The translations under genes were made by a program, and so were the position numbers. Of a stretch of DNA of 64,000 bases, positions 44,843 to 53,145 are shown in pieces (position 1 is the first letter of the stretch; each line of letters starts with the position of its first letter). The notes beneath the pieces are model-generated. The model made no database searches and had not been told where the DNA came from. It saw only the letters and a list, made by a program, of their open reading frames with translations. This stretch comes from G963663735 sp963663735 (GTDB lineage: Bacteria > Acidobacteriota > UBA6911 > RPQK01 > JAPXNP01). The stretch spans positions 868,001-932,000 of the forward strand of contig CAXXHN010000001.1 of NCBI GenBank assembly GCA_963663735.2, written 5' to 3'.

Positions 44843-45722
44843 CCACCGGCACCAGCGCTACCAGGGACGACTGACCGGCCCTATGGAAAGATTCCTGGTG
44901 ATTCCCAGGTATGCGTTCCGTTCAATACTGGATTCCAAAATATTCCTCCTCTTTTTTTCAGGGTGTTTCACTGTGCCCATCGCCAGCCTGCTCTTCATCT
45001 ACCTGAGCCATAACCTGGATGCCCTTAACCTGCTTAAGATAAAAACCGGTGACCTGGGATTGATCGGAAACACTTTTTTCCTGAGGATCACCGAGATCCA
45101 GTGCATGCTCGCCTTTTTCCTGACGGCACTGGTAGCACCGGGATTGATGCTGCCGGACTTGCGGTTTAACAGCCTGCCACTCTACTTCAGCCGCCCGGTT
45201 TCCAAGCCAGTTTACCTGGCCGGAAAGCTTTCCGTGCTCATTGCGGTGCAGTCCGCCTTGACCTGGATTCCCCTGAGCCTGCTTTACCTTTTCCAGTCCG
45301 GGCTGGATGGCGAAAGCTGGTTCTTCAAACACCTGGATATCCTGTTTGCGATTTTTATCGGATCCCTGGCCTGGATCCTGATCATCTCGCTTATCGCTCT
45401 TACCGTGTCTTCGCTGGTGAAATGGAAGGCTGCCGCCGGAGCCCTGCTTTTCGGGGTTGTATTCATTTCTTCCGGAATGGGAGAGGTTATAAACGAAATT
45501 TTCCATACCAGGTATGGCTCTCTTTTTAACCTGGTCTACATGTTTGAGAAAATCTGGGAATGGCTTTTCAGCTATAACGCCGCCGGAAACATTATTGTAG
45601 TGCCGGCCAGTAAAGCTCCCTACCTTCCGCTTTACAATTACTGGATGGTCCTGGCTGCCATCACCGCTGTCTGTTTTGCCCTGCTCTGGCGGAAAATTAG
45701 GGCTTTTGAGGTAGTCAAATGA
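44826..45722 (+). CDS. ABC-2-type transporter permease
   Basis: 298 aa with about six membrane segments (FLLFFSGCFTVPIASLLFIYL, LAFFLTALVAPGLMLPDL, VLIAVQSALTWIPLSLLYLF, LAWILIISLIALTVSSLV, ALLFGVVFISSGMGEVI, MVLAAITAVCFALLW). YFSRPVSKPVYLAGKL between helices 2 and 3 is typical of the family. The ATG lies inside the upstream ATPase gene; an in-frame ATG at 44883 (MERFLVIPRYAF) is an alternative start. The stop overlaps the next ATPase gene by four bases (ATGA), so the three genes are coupled. Confidence 0.85.
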   Translation: MAVYSNHRHQRYQGRLTGPMERFLVIPRYAFRSILDSKIFLLFFSGCFTVPIASLLFIYLSHNLDALNLLKIKTGDLGLIGNTFFLRITEIQCMLAFFLTALVAPGLMLPDLRFNSLPLYFSRPVSKPVYLAGKLSVLIAVQSALTWIPLSLLYLFQSGLDGESWFFKHLDILFAIFIGSLAWILIISLIALTVSSLVKWKAAAGALLFGVVFISSGMGEVINEIFHTRYGSLFNLVYMFEKIWEWLFSYNAAGNIIVVPASKAPYLPLYNYWMVLAAITAVCFALLWRKIRAFEVVK

Positions 45723-46663
45723 CAGGAACAACCCTCTATCCGCCGGTAGTATTTAAAGATGTTTCCAGGTTTTACGGAGAAGTACTCGGCGTCAACCGGG
45801 TATACTTTGAGCTCCAGCCCGGCATAACCAGCCTGGTCGGGCCCAACGGCTCCGGAAAATCCACGCTGATGAACCTGATGTTCGGGCTGCTCCGGCCGAC
45901 CAGGGGAGACATAACCGTTTTCGGGCATTCACCCTATGAACCCGAAAAAATTTTCTCCCGGGTAGGCTACTGCGCCCAGTATGACAGCTTCCCGCGGGGA
46001 GCAACCGGGAACGATTTTGTACACTCCATCCTCAGGATCAGGGGGTTTTCAGAAATGGAAGCCCGGGAACTGACTGCCAGGGCCGCGGAGATGGTGGGCC
46101 TGACTGATGCCATGCACCGCAAGGTGGCGGGTTACAGCAAGGGCATGCGGCAGCGGGTTAAGTTGGGGCAGGCCATAGCCCACAAACCGGAACTGCTGGT
46201 GCTGGATGAGCCTCTGAATGGGCTGGACCCACTGGCCAGGGCTGACATGATCGCCCTGTTCCGCCAGCTGGCCGGACAGGGAGCCCACATCATGGTTTCC
46301 AGCCATATCCTGCATGAGGTCGACATGATTTCCGACCAGGTGATCATGCTGCACGGCGGATACGTGGTCGCTGAAGGACAGATCCAGTCGGTAAGATCCG
46401 AAATGTCCGACCACCCGGTGCAGATGCTGGTCCGCAGCAGCCGCATCAGAGAACTGGCGGCGGAACTCGTCCGAACCGACCAGGTTATTGAAATAAAAAT
46501 CCAGCCTGACAAAAAGGCGATGCTGCTCAAGGTCACTGATGTCGAGGCTTTTCACCATAATTTTCACGAAGCTGTGCGCATAACCGGGGCCGAAATCGAA
46601 ACCATCATTCCGGCCGATGAAAACGCCCAGTCAATCTATGAGTATTTGATTAGTGAATCGTAG
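45719..46663 (+). CDS. ABC transporter ATP-binding protein
   Basis: 314 aa with Walker A GPNGSGKST (about residues 40-48), signature YSKGMRQR (about 138-145), Walker B LLVLDEPLNGLDPLA (about 158-172) and the SSHILHEV switch. A C-terminal domain of about 90 residues follows. It starts in an ATGA overlap with the permease. The TAG stop codon (46661-46663) lies in the sequence GTAGCTGGAGCC, the first bases of a dispersed palindromic repeat, so insertion of the repeat may have set the present C-terminus. Confidence 0.9.
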   Translation: MTGTTLYPPVVFKDVSRFYGEVLGVNRVYFELQPGITSLVGPNGSGKSTLMNLMFGLLRPTRGDITVFGHSPYEPEKIFSRVGYCAQYDSFPRGATGNDFVHSILRIRGFSEMEARELTARAAEMVGLTDAMHRKVAGYSKGMRQRVKLGQAIAHKPELLVLDEPLNGLDPLARADMIALFRQLAGQGAHIMVSSHILHEVDMISDQVIMLHGGYVVAEGQIQSVRSEMSDHPVQMLVRSSRIRELAAELVRTDQVIEIKIQPDKKAMLLKVTDVEAFHHNFHEAVRITGAEIETIIPADENAQSIYEYLISES

Positions 46664-46815
46664 CTGGAGCCGCTGGCTCCACTTTAGCAGAAGGAATGTA
46701 GCTGGAGCCGCTGGCTCCAGCAAGGAGTATTAAATTTAAAGCACCATGCGGTTGCAACCTCAGGATTGAAACTGTTGCAGGTTGCAGGAGTGCTTCCAGC
46801 TGATATTAATCTGGT
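46661..46815. repeat. Dispersed palindromic repeat block, copy 2
   Basis: It begins with a truncated palindrome at 46663-46681. The full palindrome (arms GCTGGAGCC/GGCTCCAGC) lies at 46701-46721. Then come ATTAAATTTAAAGCA and the block ending AATCTGGTTCC that matches copy 1 with many substitutions (CAGGTTGCAGGAGTGCTTCC against CAGGCTGCAGGAGCACTTCC). Confidence 0.7.
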
Positions 46816-47141
46816 TCCGGAGAAACGGCCTTTGTGGATCGCCGATCTCCAGATCGGCTGAAAAAAACGCGCCTTCAGGCGCAACAACAAGACCCCGAAT
46901 CCCTTACGGGATCTGGGACAGTACGGGATGAAAGCCCTGAAATTTAATAGCCTATTGTGACCGAAAAGGAACCCTGGGCAAAGGGCTATTAAAAACGTAT
47001 GGAGCGCCGTCAGACGCGACAAATGGAACTGAGAACTGAGATTTGTGAAGCGCGGAGTGAAGGGAAATTTAATCTGGAGATAACAATCCCGGCTCGCCGC
47101 CAATGTTGAATTATAATTCCCGGCCGGAGGCTGGACATATC
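46664..47141. other. Repeat-rich spacer inside the ABC gene group
   Basis: 478 bases between ATPase and second permease genes. The palindromic repeat block occupies the first 150 bases. Bases 46855-47040 contain several short hairpins (GCGCC-TTCA-GGCGC; GATCTCCAGATC; GGGATTC/GAATCCC-like) and ACCCTGGGCAAAGGGCTATT. This is degenerate mobile-element-type sequence and no coding signal is seen. GGAGG near 47125 serves the next gene. Confidence 0.6.
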
Positions 47142-47996
47142 ATGACCAATAAACCTGTTGACAGCATCAAGACCTATCTCCGCGGCATCAATCCGGGGCA
47201 GCTTGCCGTCATTTTCAGCCTGGAGCTGAAAAGATGCCTTTTCAGCAAACGGATCCTGATTCCGCTGCTCCTGGCCTCAATTCCGGTAATCCTGATGAGC
47301 ATCTGGTACATCTTTAATATACCGGACGAAATCGAAAGCACCCTGGGAGGAACCAGTTCCCTCTATGCCACCATTTTTCGCGCTTTTATCCTCAGGCTGC
47401 TTGTATTTTTCTCCTGCGTCGCGGTCTTTACCCGCCTGGTAAGAGGGGATCTCCAGGAACAGGTTATGCACTACTACCTGCTCTGCCCGGTGAAGCGGGA
47501 GGTGCTGTTAACCGGGAAATACCTGGCTGGAGTGGCTTCCGTGGCCCTCTGTTTCATTGTCAGCGTAACCGCTTCCTACCTGACGATGTTCCATGCTTCC
47601 GACCCCGGCAGCCTTGAGCAGTTTGTGCTGATGGGAGCCGGAAAAGCCCACCTGGCCGCCTACCTCGGTATCACCCTGCTTGCCTGTTTCGGTTACGGGG
47701 CGGTATTCCTTCTTTTCGGAATGCTGTTCAAGAACCCGATCATCCCGAGCGGAATTGTCCTGGGCCTGGAATACATCAATTTTCTGCTGCCCCCGATCCT
47801 GAAGAAATTCAGCGTGATCTTCTACCTGGAGTCGCTCTGTCCGGTCCCGATAAAGGAATCGATCTTCTCGGTTGCCGCCAACCCCGCCACCGTCGGGGTG
47901 GCTTTGCTGAGCCTCGGACTGGTCGTTGTGATTTTCCTCGGCATCTCTTCCCGGAAATTCAGGAAGCTCGAAATAAGCAAGGGCGGAGAATCTTAA
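47142..47996 (+). CDS. ABC-2-type transporter permease
   Basis: 284 aa from the ATG at 47142, chosen because GGAGG lies about 11 bases upstream; an earlier ATG at 47103 has no ribosome site. About six membrane helices are visible (ILIPLLLASIPVILMSIWYIF, RLLVFFSCVAVFTRLV, GVASVALCFIVSVTASYLTMF, YLGITLLACFGYGAVFLLFGMLF, TVGVALLSLGLVVVIFLGI). The EQVMHYYLLCPVKREVLLTGKYLAG loop is typical. It probably forms a second half-transporter with one of the two ATPases, although 478 repeat-rich bases separate it from them. Confidence 0.82.
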   Translation: MTNKPVDSIKTYLRGINPGQLAVIFSLELKRCLFSKRILIPLLLASIPVILMSIWYIFNIPDEIESTLGGTSSLYATIFRAFILRLLVFFSCVAVFTRLVRGDLQEQVMHYYLLCPVKREVLLTGKYLAGVASVALCFIVSVTASYLTMFHASDPGSLEQFVLMGAGKAHLAAYLGITLLACFGYGAVFLLFGMLFKNPIIPSGIVLGLEYINFLLPPILKKFSVIFYLESLCPVPIKESIFSVAANPATVGVALLSLGLVVVIFLGISSRKFRKLEISKGGES

Positions 47997-48022
47997 CCGT
48001 AGTCGGAAACTGCCAGTTTCCG

Positions 48023-48044
48023 GTCCCCCGCTGTGGCGGGGGAC
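48023..48044 (+). terminator. G+C-rich hairpin after the ABC genes
   Basis: Nine-base perfect arms GTCCCCCGC/GCGGGGGAC with a TGTG loop, 27 bases after the permease stop and directly behind a smaller hairpin. There is no T-tract, so it could act as a terminator or a 3'-end stabiliser. Confidence 0.4.
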
Positions 48045-48422
48045 TCAACGCAGTCATAACGCCCTGCTCTGGATTGTAGTAGCAGATTCCATCGCAGTCG
48101 TGCCCTGCCAGAGCACGCCGGCTGTCAGGCCGGTGGATCGAGGCAGCGGCTTCCAGCTCATTATTATTGCAGCTAAAGCATCCTGCTCCAGTAAGATAAT
48201 ATGAATTAATGGCTTCTCAGCTGGCTGCGACCTCCAGGCTTTATGCATTCCATCTTAGATTAAACCTCAAACGCAGCCTCTCCCTTGAGTCCTCGCTTCC
48301 TCGCGTTTCATTCTCCCGGAGTTGCCATTCCCCGCGCGTGTGTCAGCCCGCAAGCCTTGAATTTTGCATCTTGCTCCCGAGTATTGTAGCTGGAGCCGCT
48401 CCACTGTGAGAAAAACGATGTA

Positions 48423-48443
48423 ACTGGAGCCGCTGGCTCCAGC
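48423..48443. repeat. Dispersed palindromic repeat, copy 3
   Basis: CTGGAGCC-GCT-GGCTCCAG core with the same flanks (GTAAC before, AAGACAA after) as the other copies; the left flank GTAACTGG replaces GTAGCTGG. A decayed partner lies about 38 bases upstream. Confidence 0.65.
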
Positions 48444-48654
48444 AAGACAATGTCTATTCCGGGGTTAGCATGACAGTTACTTCCAAACTTGTCTGCGTGC
48501 GAATCCTGCGTATCCTGAATCTTAAATTAATCCCGGTCACGGGGTTTCCAGTTGAAAATAAATGTGGAATCAGCCATAATCCACATCTCTAAACCGTGTA
48601 TCTCCTATGCTGCCTTGTTGTAGTACGGGAAAACGACGGGAAAAGACCAAATAC

Positions 48655-48731
<77 letters not shown>

Positions 48732-48799
48732 TTCTAGACTCCCGTCCCACGGTCCTCTCCGGTTAATTGTCATCCTCCAGAAATGCGTCCAAATGGGCA

Positions 48800-48863
48800 A
48801 GGTGTGCCCGGAAGTGTGCCCGCGGGAAACTCATCCCAACTCACTCCAGCCAAGATAGGGAAG
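48800..48863. repeat. GTGTGCCC repeat family, copy A
   Basis: AGGTGTGCCCGGAAGTGTGCC followed by CGCGGGAAACTC and ending CTCCAGCCAAGATAGGG. It matches copies at 50629-50693 and, more weakly, 60500-60558. It lies 70 bases after the tRNA, and a possible origin is the 3' end of an integrase gene left at successive insertions. Confidence 0.6.
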
Positions 48864-48954
48864 AGGGGGGGGGGGACTAGGGGATTATTCTTATTAGAAT
48901 GAGTCGTAGTTATGTCAGCTACGGCATAAAGTGCACCTTATTTTTTTTGGACAA

Positions 48955-49013
48955 AAGTGTCCCATTTGCGCTGACGACGTACAGTGTTTAACGTCAGCAC
49001 AAAAGGGACACTT
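48955..49013. repeat. 22-base inverted repeat pair, possible abutted insertion-element ends
   Basis: AAGTGTCCCATTTGCGCTGACG (48955-48976, two bases longer than shown elsewhere) is inversely repeated at 48992-49013 with two mismatches. The spacer is 15 bases. The right arm is also the start of an 89-bp repeat whose second copy sits near an IS481-like transposase stump. Two termini of an insertion element in close inverted contact would look like this. Confidence 0.55.
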
Positions 49014-49074
49014 TGAGCCGAAAAGTTAAGAGACACTCTTAGGGCTTGATAATCCCCGTCAGGTTAGCCGAAGC
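48986..49074. repeat. 89-bp direct repeat, copy A
   Basis: Begins GTTTAACGTCAGCAC and ends CAGGTTAGCCGAAGC. It is colinear without gaps with 56779-56867, with about 10 mismatches. The two copies have the same orientation and bracket about 7.7 kb. Confidence 0.75.
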
Positions 49075-49087
49075 AGCCCTGACAGGG

Positions 49088-49191
49088 AAGCCTTTCCCTT
49101 CCTTTCTGAACCCACCCAGCTATGTCCCTACCTGCCCCTGTTTTCAAGCCCAAGGAGAATACCAGGGAAGGGCCGGGAGATATATGCGGTG
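49088..49191. repeat. About 104-bp direct repeat, copy A
   Basis: Begins AAGCCTTTCCCTTCC and ends GGGCCGGGAGATATATGCGG. It is colinear with 50068-50172. Partial relatives lie at 56055-56112 and 56740-56775. It flanks the unknown secreted-protein gene on its 3' side, and copy B lies on its 5' side. Confidence 0.7.
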
Positions 49192-49232
49192 TTGGAGCGT
49201 AGGTTTGTCAATGTAATGAGTTGGGGATAGAA

Positions 49233-49940
49233 TCAAATTGCTTTTTCAATACTTGCCAGTATCTTTTCTATGTGATAAAGGCGAATCATCATGTTGTTAT
49301 TGTTCAGGTTGTTAACAGTCACTGTATGAACAGGAGGAATGAAGAAATAGTTCATAATCAGTCTTTCTGCTTCATCCAATTCCAGTTCTAATAAACTTAA
49401 TTTCTCATTTGGAGTTTTCCTGACAATAGATTTTTCTATAGCCTCGTTTTTTGGCTTTGAAGGAAGTCCAGATATCATGAAATCAATGTTCCCCCTGAGT
49501 TTTTTGGTTTCATTGCGAAAATCCCTAAAGAATAGTCGGGCTTTTTGTTTTAAATCCTTTCTATCCGGTTCCTTTTCAACTCCTTCCAAAAGCGCAACCG
49601 CAATGGGATAACTTTTTATCAGATTGTTTAGCCTTTCGGCAATTTCTTCTGAACGGATGATAATTTCTTCATCAATCAACTGCTCCAGCAGGGCAGGAGC
49701 TATTCTTTGTCTCCTTGCCGAATTGAAAGAGATTTTTGCTCGGAAATAATCGTTTGCCAAATATTCATCACGAAAATGTCTCCTTAAGCTGGAATTATCC
49801 AAAACCGTCCTGGAAACCTGCAGGGTAGTTGCCTTGTTTTGGCGTTCATTAGTCTGAGCCAATCCATAAAAGCTTGTCAAAGACATTAGAAGAAGAGAAA
49901 GGAACAGGGAAACCAGAAATCTAATTGATTGATTCAGCAT
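49233..49940 (-). CDS. Uncharacterised secreted or membrane-anchored protein
   Basis: 235 aa from the ATG at 49940, with AGGA 6 bases upstream; an ATG two codons earlier is possible. An N-terminal signal (FLVSLFLSLLLMSLTSFYGLAQ) leads to a mostly helical, charged protein with no motif I recognise. Features are a helical stretch LLEQLIDEEIIIRSEEIAERLNNLI, a Lys/Arg-rich middle, and a C-terminal part with VNNLNNNNMM. The coding sequence is poorer in G+C than the chromosome to its left. It sits exactly between two 104-bp direct repeats, so it may have arrived as a unit. No function can be assigned. Confidence 0.6.
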   Translation of the reverse strand: MLNQSIRFLVSLFLSLLLMSLTSFYGLAQTNERQNKATTLQVSRTVLDNSSLRRHFRDEYLANDYFRAKISFNSARRQRIAPALLEQLIDEEIIIRSEEIAERLNNLIKSYPIAVALLEGVEKEPDRKDLKQKARLFFRDFRNETKKLRGNIDFMISGLPSKPKNEAIEKSIVRKTPNEKLSLLELELDEAERLIMNYFFIPPVHTVTVNNLNNNNMMIRLYHIEKILASIEKAI

Positions 49941-50258
49941 GACCATTCCTGAAAAAAAACTGGGATCAAATAAGCATGGACCTTTTGCAGTCAGTTTTCA
50001 ACGACTACGTCACTATTTTTATTTGAGTCCGCTTCCATAGATAATGCTCAAAAAACTATGCTGTCCAAAGCCTTTCTCCTTGCCTTCTGATACTACACAG
50101 CTGTATCCCCACCTGCCCATGTCCCCGAGTCCAAGGAAGATGCCATGGAAGGGCCGGGAGATATATGCCGTGATGGAGGGAAGACCATGCGGTTATCGGG
50201 GATTGAGGGTGCCCTATTTTATAAAAGTTTAATGTCGGTCAAGTAATTAAACTAATAG
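49941..50258. other. Short gene-free stretch with repeat copy B
   Basis: 318 bases. Bases 50068-50172 are copy B of the 104-bp repeat. The rest shows no coding signal. An in-frame TAG at 50256-50258 marks the upstream limit of the HEPN-like remnant. Confidence 0.55.
50068..50172. repeat. About 104-bp direct repeat, copy B
   Basis: Begins AAGCCTTTCTCCTTGCC and ends GGGCCGGGAGATATATGCC. Same orientation as copy A, 980 bases away, with roughly 20-25 differences by eye. Confidence 0.7.
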
Positions 50259-50600
50259 GAAGATCTTTGGTCATCAGATAAGTATCGTCTGCTTTTTTCC
50301 TCCTTGGGAATTCCACTCGAAATACCAAACGAAACGCCCAATCTTGCAAAACTAGAGAAAAAATTGAATTGGATTGATGCGCCACATGCTTTGACTGAGA
50401 TTCGCAACTCTCTGGTTCACCCTGAACACAGGAAACGTGATCAGATTAAAGATGTTTATTTTGAAGCATGGAATCTGGGCCTGTGGTTTTTAGAAATGGG
50501 GTTATTTGCAATTAGTCATTATTCAGGGACATATGGCAATAGATTAAAACAAAGATGGATAGGCCAGGTTGAGGATGTCCCCTGGGCTAATGTTCAATAG
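50259..50600 (+). pseudogene. C-terminal remnant of a HEPN-like protein
   Basis: Open from just after a TAG at 50256-50258, about 113 codons. It contains KYRLLFSSLGIPLEIPNE, then LTEIRNSLVHPEHRKRD and EAWNLGLWFLEMGLFAISHYSG, ending YGNRLKQRWIGQVEDVPW. RNSLVH fits the R-x4-H motif of HEPN ribonuclease domains, and the layout recalls the C-terminal HEPN part of ApeA-like abortive-infection proteins. There is no ribosome site, and the N-terminal half of the protein is missing. A TTG at 50304 is the only late start candidate. I read it as a broken defence-type gene; the family call is tentative. Confidence 0.5.
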
Positions 50601-50628
50601 CAAACCCTCCCCTTTTATTTAACAACAG

Positions 50629-50693
50629 AGGTGTGCCCAAAAGTGTGCCCGCGAGGGACTTACTCTATCCAACTCCAGCCAAGATAGAGAGGA
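50629..50693. repeat. GTGTGCCC repeat family, copy B
   Basis: AGGTGTGCCCAAAAGTGTGCC then CGCGAGGGACTTACT and ending AACTCCAGCCAAGATAGAG. It lies directly behind the HEPN-like remnant, in the same orientation as copy A behind the tRNA. Confidence 0.65.
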
Positions 50694-50739
50694 TTTTGGG
50701 GAGCATCTTGGCTGATGCTCGACAATAATGACTTGTTTG

Positions 50740-53145
50740 TCATTCCTCCTTCAAGCTTGTATATATTTGATCAAGATCCAAGGACCTTCTTATGGCAAGT
50801 AGGCATGAGATAGTGCCGAGAACCAGAACCGCAACAGCAGTAAATAGCTGGACACCTGTTGTCATGGCCGGAAGCTTAAATATTGACCTTGAGATTATTG
50901 GCAGTAGGTAATAAGTGGAACCCAGCCCAAGAGCAATTCCAACCAGGATCAGGGCAAGACCCTTCTTCAGAAAATGTTTATAGATATCAAGGGTACTTGC
51001 TCCCAGCGCTGCCCTGATACTGATCTCGCGGATCCGGTTGGAGACATCAAATAGAATCACCGCGTATATTCCGATACAGGATATCAAAGCTCCGATCAAT
51101 CCAAGTATCAATATTGTCTGGGCGCTGATTCGCCTAAGGGAGGATTGATCGTAAAGGTGCTTTTTGAGAGGACGGATATCATACATCGCGATATTGGAAT
51201 CGATTTGTCTGGCTGCCTCTTGTAGCGGTTTTGTTACTTGCTCAACTGGTAAGGATGATTTGGCCATTATACCCAGATGTTTAGTAGGAGTTTTTCCAAA
51301 GAATCTATAGATTGTGGGGGTTATTTCACCGTCGTATCCACCGCTTCTAATGCTGCTGACAATTCCAATTATTTCTGCAGAATTTCTATAAAAGTAAATT
51401 CTTTTGTGAAGCGCATTCCCCTCAGGCCAATGCCGCTTAGCGAGAGTGTCATCAATGATTACAGTTTGGTCAGACCTTTCCAGATCGGATGCAGTAAATG
51501 TTCTTCCTCTTATTAGTTTTATCCCCAAAACCCTGAACGTATCCGGCCCAATTTCTAACGATCTGCCTTGAAAACTATCAGCCTCTTCGCCACTCTCTAA
51601 CCGATAGCTGAATGTTGAATAGTCGGATAAAAGAGAATTGGCACGAAGACTCCCTGCTGTTAGAATTCCTGGAAGGTTTTTGACGCGCCTGATTAGTTCA
51701 TCATGAAATCGGATTATTTCTGAATTGTCTTTATACCTTTCTAAAGCCAGATGTACTCTTCCTGTAATTACACCATTAGGTTCATATCCAAGATTATTGG
51801 ACTTTATATCCATATAATTGAAGCCCAAGAGTCCGGTGAGAGTTAACAGCAGGCAGGAGAGTGAAACAGTAAATACTGTGATTAATGTCGATAAGCGACG
51901 ACTGGCAAGAACAGTTGCTCCCATCCCACTGGAATCTTTCATTATTGAGTAAGGCTCCACGCGGGAACATGAGAAGGAAGCAATCAGCCCAGGGATGAAA
52001 CCACCAAGAATTACCGCAATTAACCAGAAAATAAGTACTGTATGAGATGTTTCCAATTCTGCAATTCGATTCAAACCTTCCGGTCCCCAATAGGTATCAG
52101 CAGGGCTCCAATAACGGAAAAGGAAGGTCGTCAATACAGAAATGCCAAGACCGAGTATTCCTCCAAAGATTGAAAGCAAAAGACTCTCAGAAACAAGATG
52201 AGATACTAACCTGGTTCTAGAGGCCCCGAGCGCCAGCCTGGTTCCAAATTCCTTCATTCGGATGATCCATCCGGAAAGGAGGAGGTTTCCAACGAGAAGC
52301 AGGACAATAAGAAATAAGACAATTGAGCCAACCATGGCAAATTTTAATGTAGCTGCGATTGATTCAGTAACTTCCGTTATGATTGGGACCAGGCGTACGG
52401 CCACATTTTTCATTTCAGTATTGGCTTCTTGTTGAAGCCTAGTAGCAATAAGATCCATTTCGACTTGAGCTTTTTCCAACGTGGTGTCATGGTTGAGTCT
52501 GCCCATCGCGCAGTTTAAGCGGACTTTTCTCATTCTCCAAAAATCACCTAGTCCATCCATATAATCACTATGTAAATCAAGGGAAGAGATATAGTCAGCT
52601 TGAAAGGGATACAATTTATGGAAACCTTTTGGCATGATTCCGATAATGGGAGTGCTGATCCCATTTAAATGGACAGACTTTCCAATTATTTCTTGGTCAC
52701 CACCAAATTCTTTTTGCCACAATTTGTAGCTTAGGAGGATGCCCTCTTGGCCATCCTCATGAAATGCTGAACCTTCTATTGGATAAAGTTTATAAACTTC
52801 GAAAAATTCTTTTGTGGCCATCAATCCATGTGCCATGATGACTTTATCGCTAATAGTCATATTTACCGATGCCCACCACAGAGAACAGAGAGATTCAAAG
52901 CTTTCAGACTGCTGTTTAATATCATCAAATGTTGGGGTTGATATAAACACATCGGAGGTAGGAGGAGGAACATTGGCATACAATCTCACCATCCGTTCCG
53001 ATTCCGGATAAGGTAAAGGTTCCAGCAGTATGGAGTTGAGAAGAGTGAAGGTGAAGGTTGTGACTGCAATGCCGCAGCCGAGGATGAGAATGATGGCCAG
53101 AGTGTGTACCGGCCGTTTTGAGTAAACCCTTAAGAAATAGCCCAT
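50740..53145 (-). CDS. ADOP-type ABC transporter permease (MacB-like, duplicated FtsX domain)
   Basis: 801 aa. N-terminal helix (TLAIILILGCGIAVTTFTFTLLNSILLEPLPYP, the classic start of the acidobacterial duplicated permeases), a MacB-like periplasmic domain (VVGI-type GISTPIIGIMPKGF; ELWQKEFGG-like KLWQKEFGG), and a first FtsX block of three helices (about 270-400, TRLALGASRTRLVSHLVSESLLLSIFGGILGLG). A second helix and periplasmic domain follow (GRTFTASDLERSD), and a second FtsX block ends the chain (SIRAALGASTLDIYKHFLKKGLALILVGIALGLG). It lacks the N-terminal PadR-linked extension. No ATPase is adjacent. An adaptor fragment lies 0.4 kb upstream on the other strand. Confidence 0.9.
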   Translation of the reverse strand: MGYFLRVYSKRPVHTLAIILILGCGIAVTTFTFTLLNSILLEPLPYPESERMVRLYANVPPPTSDVFISTPTFDDIKQQSESFESLCSLWWASVNMTISDKVIMAHGLMATKEFFEVYKLYPIEGSAFHEDGQEGILLSYKLWQKEFGGDQEIIGKSVHLNGISTPIIGIMPKGFHKLYPFQADYISSLDLHSDYMDGLGDFWRMRKVRLNCAMGRLNHDTTLEKAQVEMDLIATRLQQEANTEMKNVAVRLVPIITEVTESIAATLKFAMVGSIVLFLIVLLLVGNLLLSGWIIRMKEFGTRLALGASRTRLVSHLVSESLLLSIFGGILGLGISVLTTFLFRYWSPADTYWGPEGLNRIAELETSHTVLIFWLIAVILGGFIPGLIASFSCSRVEPYSIMKDSSGMGATVLASRRLSTLITVFTVSLSCLLLTLTGLLGFNYMDIKSNNLGYEPNGVITGRVHLALERYKDNSEIIRFHDELIRRVKNLPGILTAGSLRANSLLSDYSTFSYRLESGEEADSFQGRSLEIGPDTFRVLGIKLIRGRTFTASDLERSDQTVIIDDTLAKRHWPEGNALHKRIYFYRNSAEIIGIVSSIRSGGYDGEITPTIYRFFGKTPTKHLGIMAKSSLPVEQVTKPLQEAARQIDSNIAMYDIRPLKKHLYDQSSLRRISAQTILILGLIGALISCIGIYAVILFDVSNRIREISIRAALGASTLDIYKHFLKKGLALILVGIALGLGSTYYLLPIISRSIFKLPAMTTGVQLFTAVAVLVLGTISCLLAIRRSLDLDQIYTSLKEE

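Larger units (their letters stand above)
47997..48654. other. Gene-free spacer with hairpins and repeats before tRNA-Arg
   Basis: 658 bases. A short hairpin GGAAACT-GCC-AGTTTCC (about 48005-48021) is followed directly by GTCCCCCGC-TGTG-GCGGGGGAC (48023-48044), possibly ending ABC transcripts though no T-run follows. A GCCGGC/GCCGGT stem lies near 48117-48133. A degraded palindrome copy at about 48385-48405 and a full one at 48423-48443 belong to the GCTGGAGCC family. No gene is supported. Confidence 0.6.
48732..49232. other. Gene-free junction sequence with several repeats behind tRNA-Arg
   Basis: 501 bases. It contains the GTGTGCCC repeat (48800-48863), an 11-G run (48865-48875), a 22-base inverted repeat (48955-49013), an 89-bp repeat (48986-49074) and a 104-bp repeat (49088-49191). 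No gene or integrase is present. All these pieces reappear elsewhere in the accessory region. Confidence 0.65.

Noticed and set aside
44958..45731. A 257-codon frame opposite the ABC permease
   Set aside because: Antisense shadow of a gene with clear membrane helices; composition rich in Gln, Gly and charged residues; no signature.
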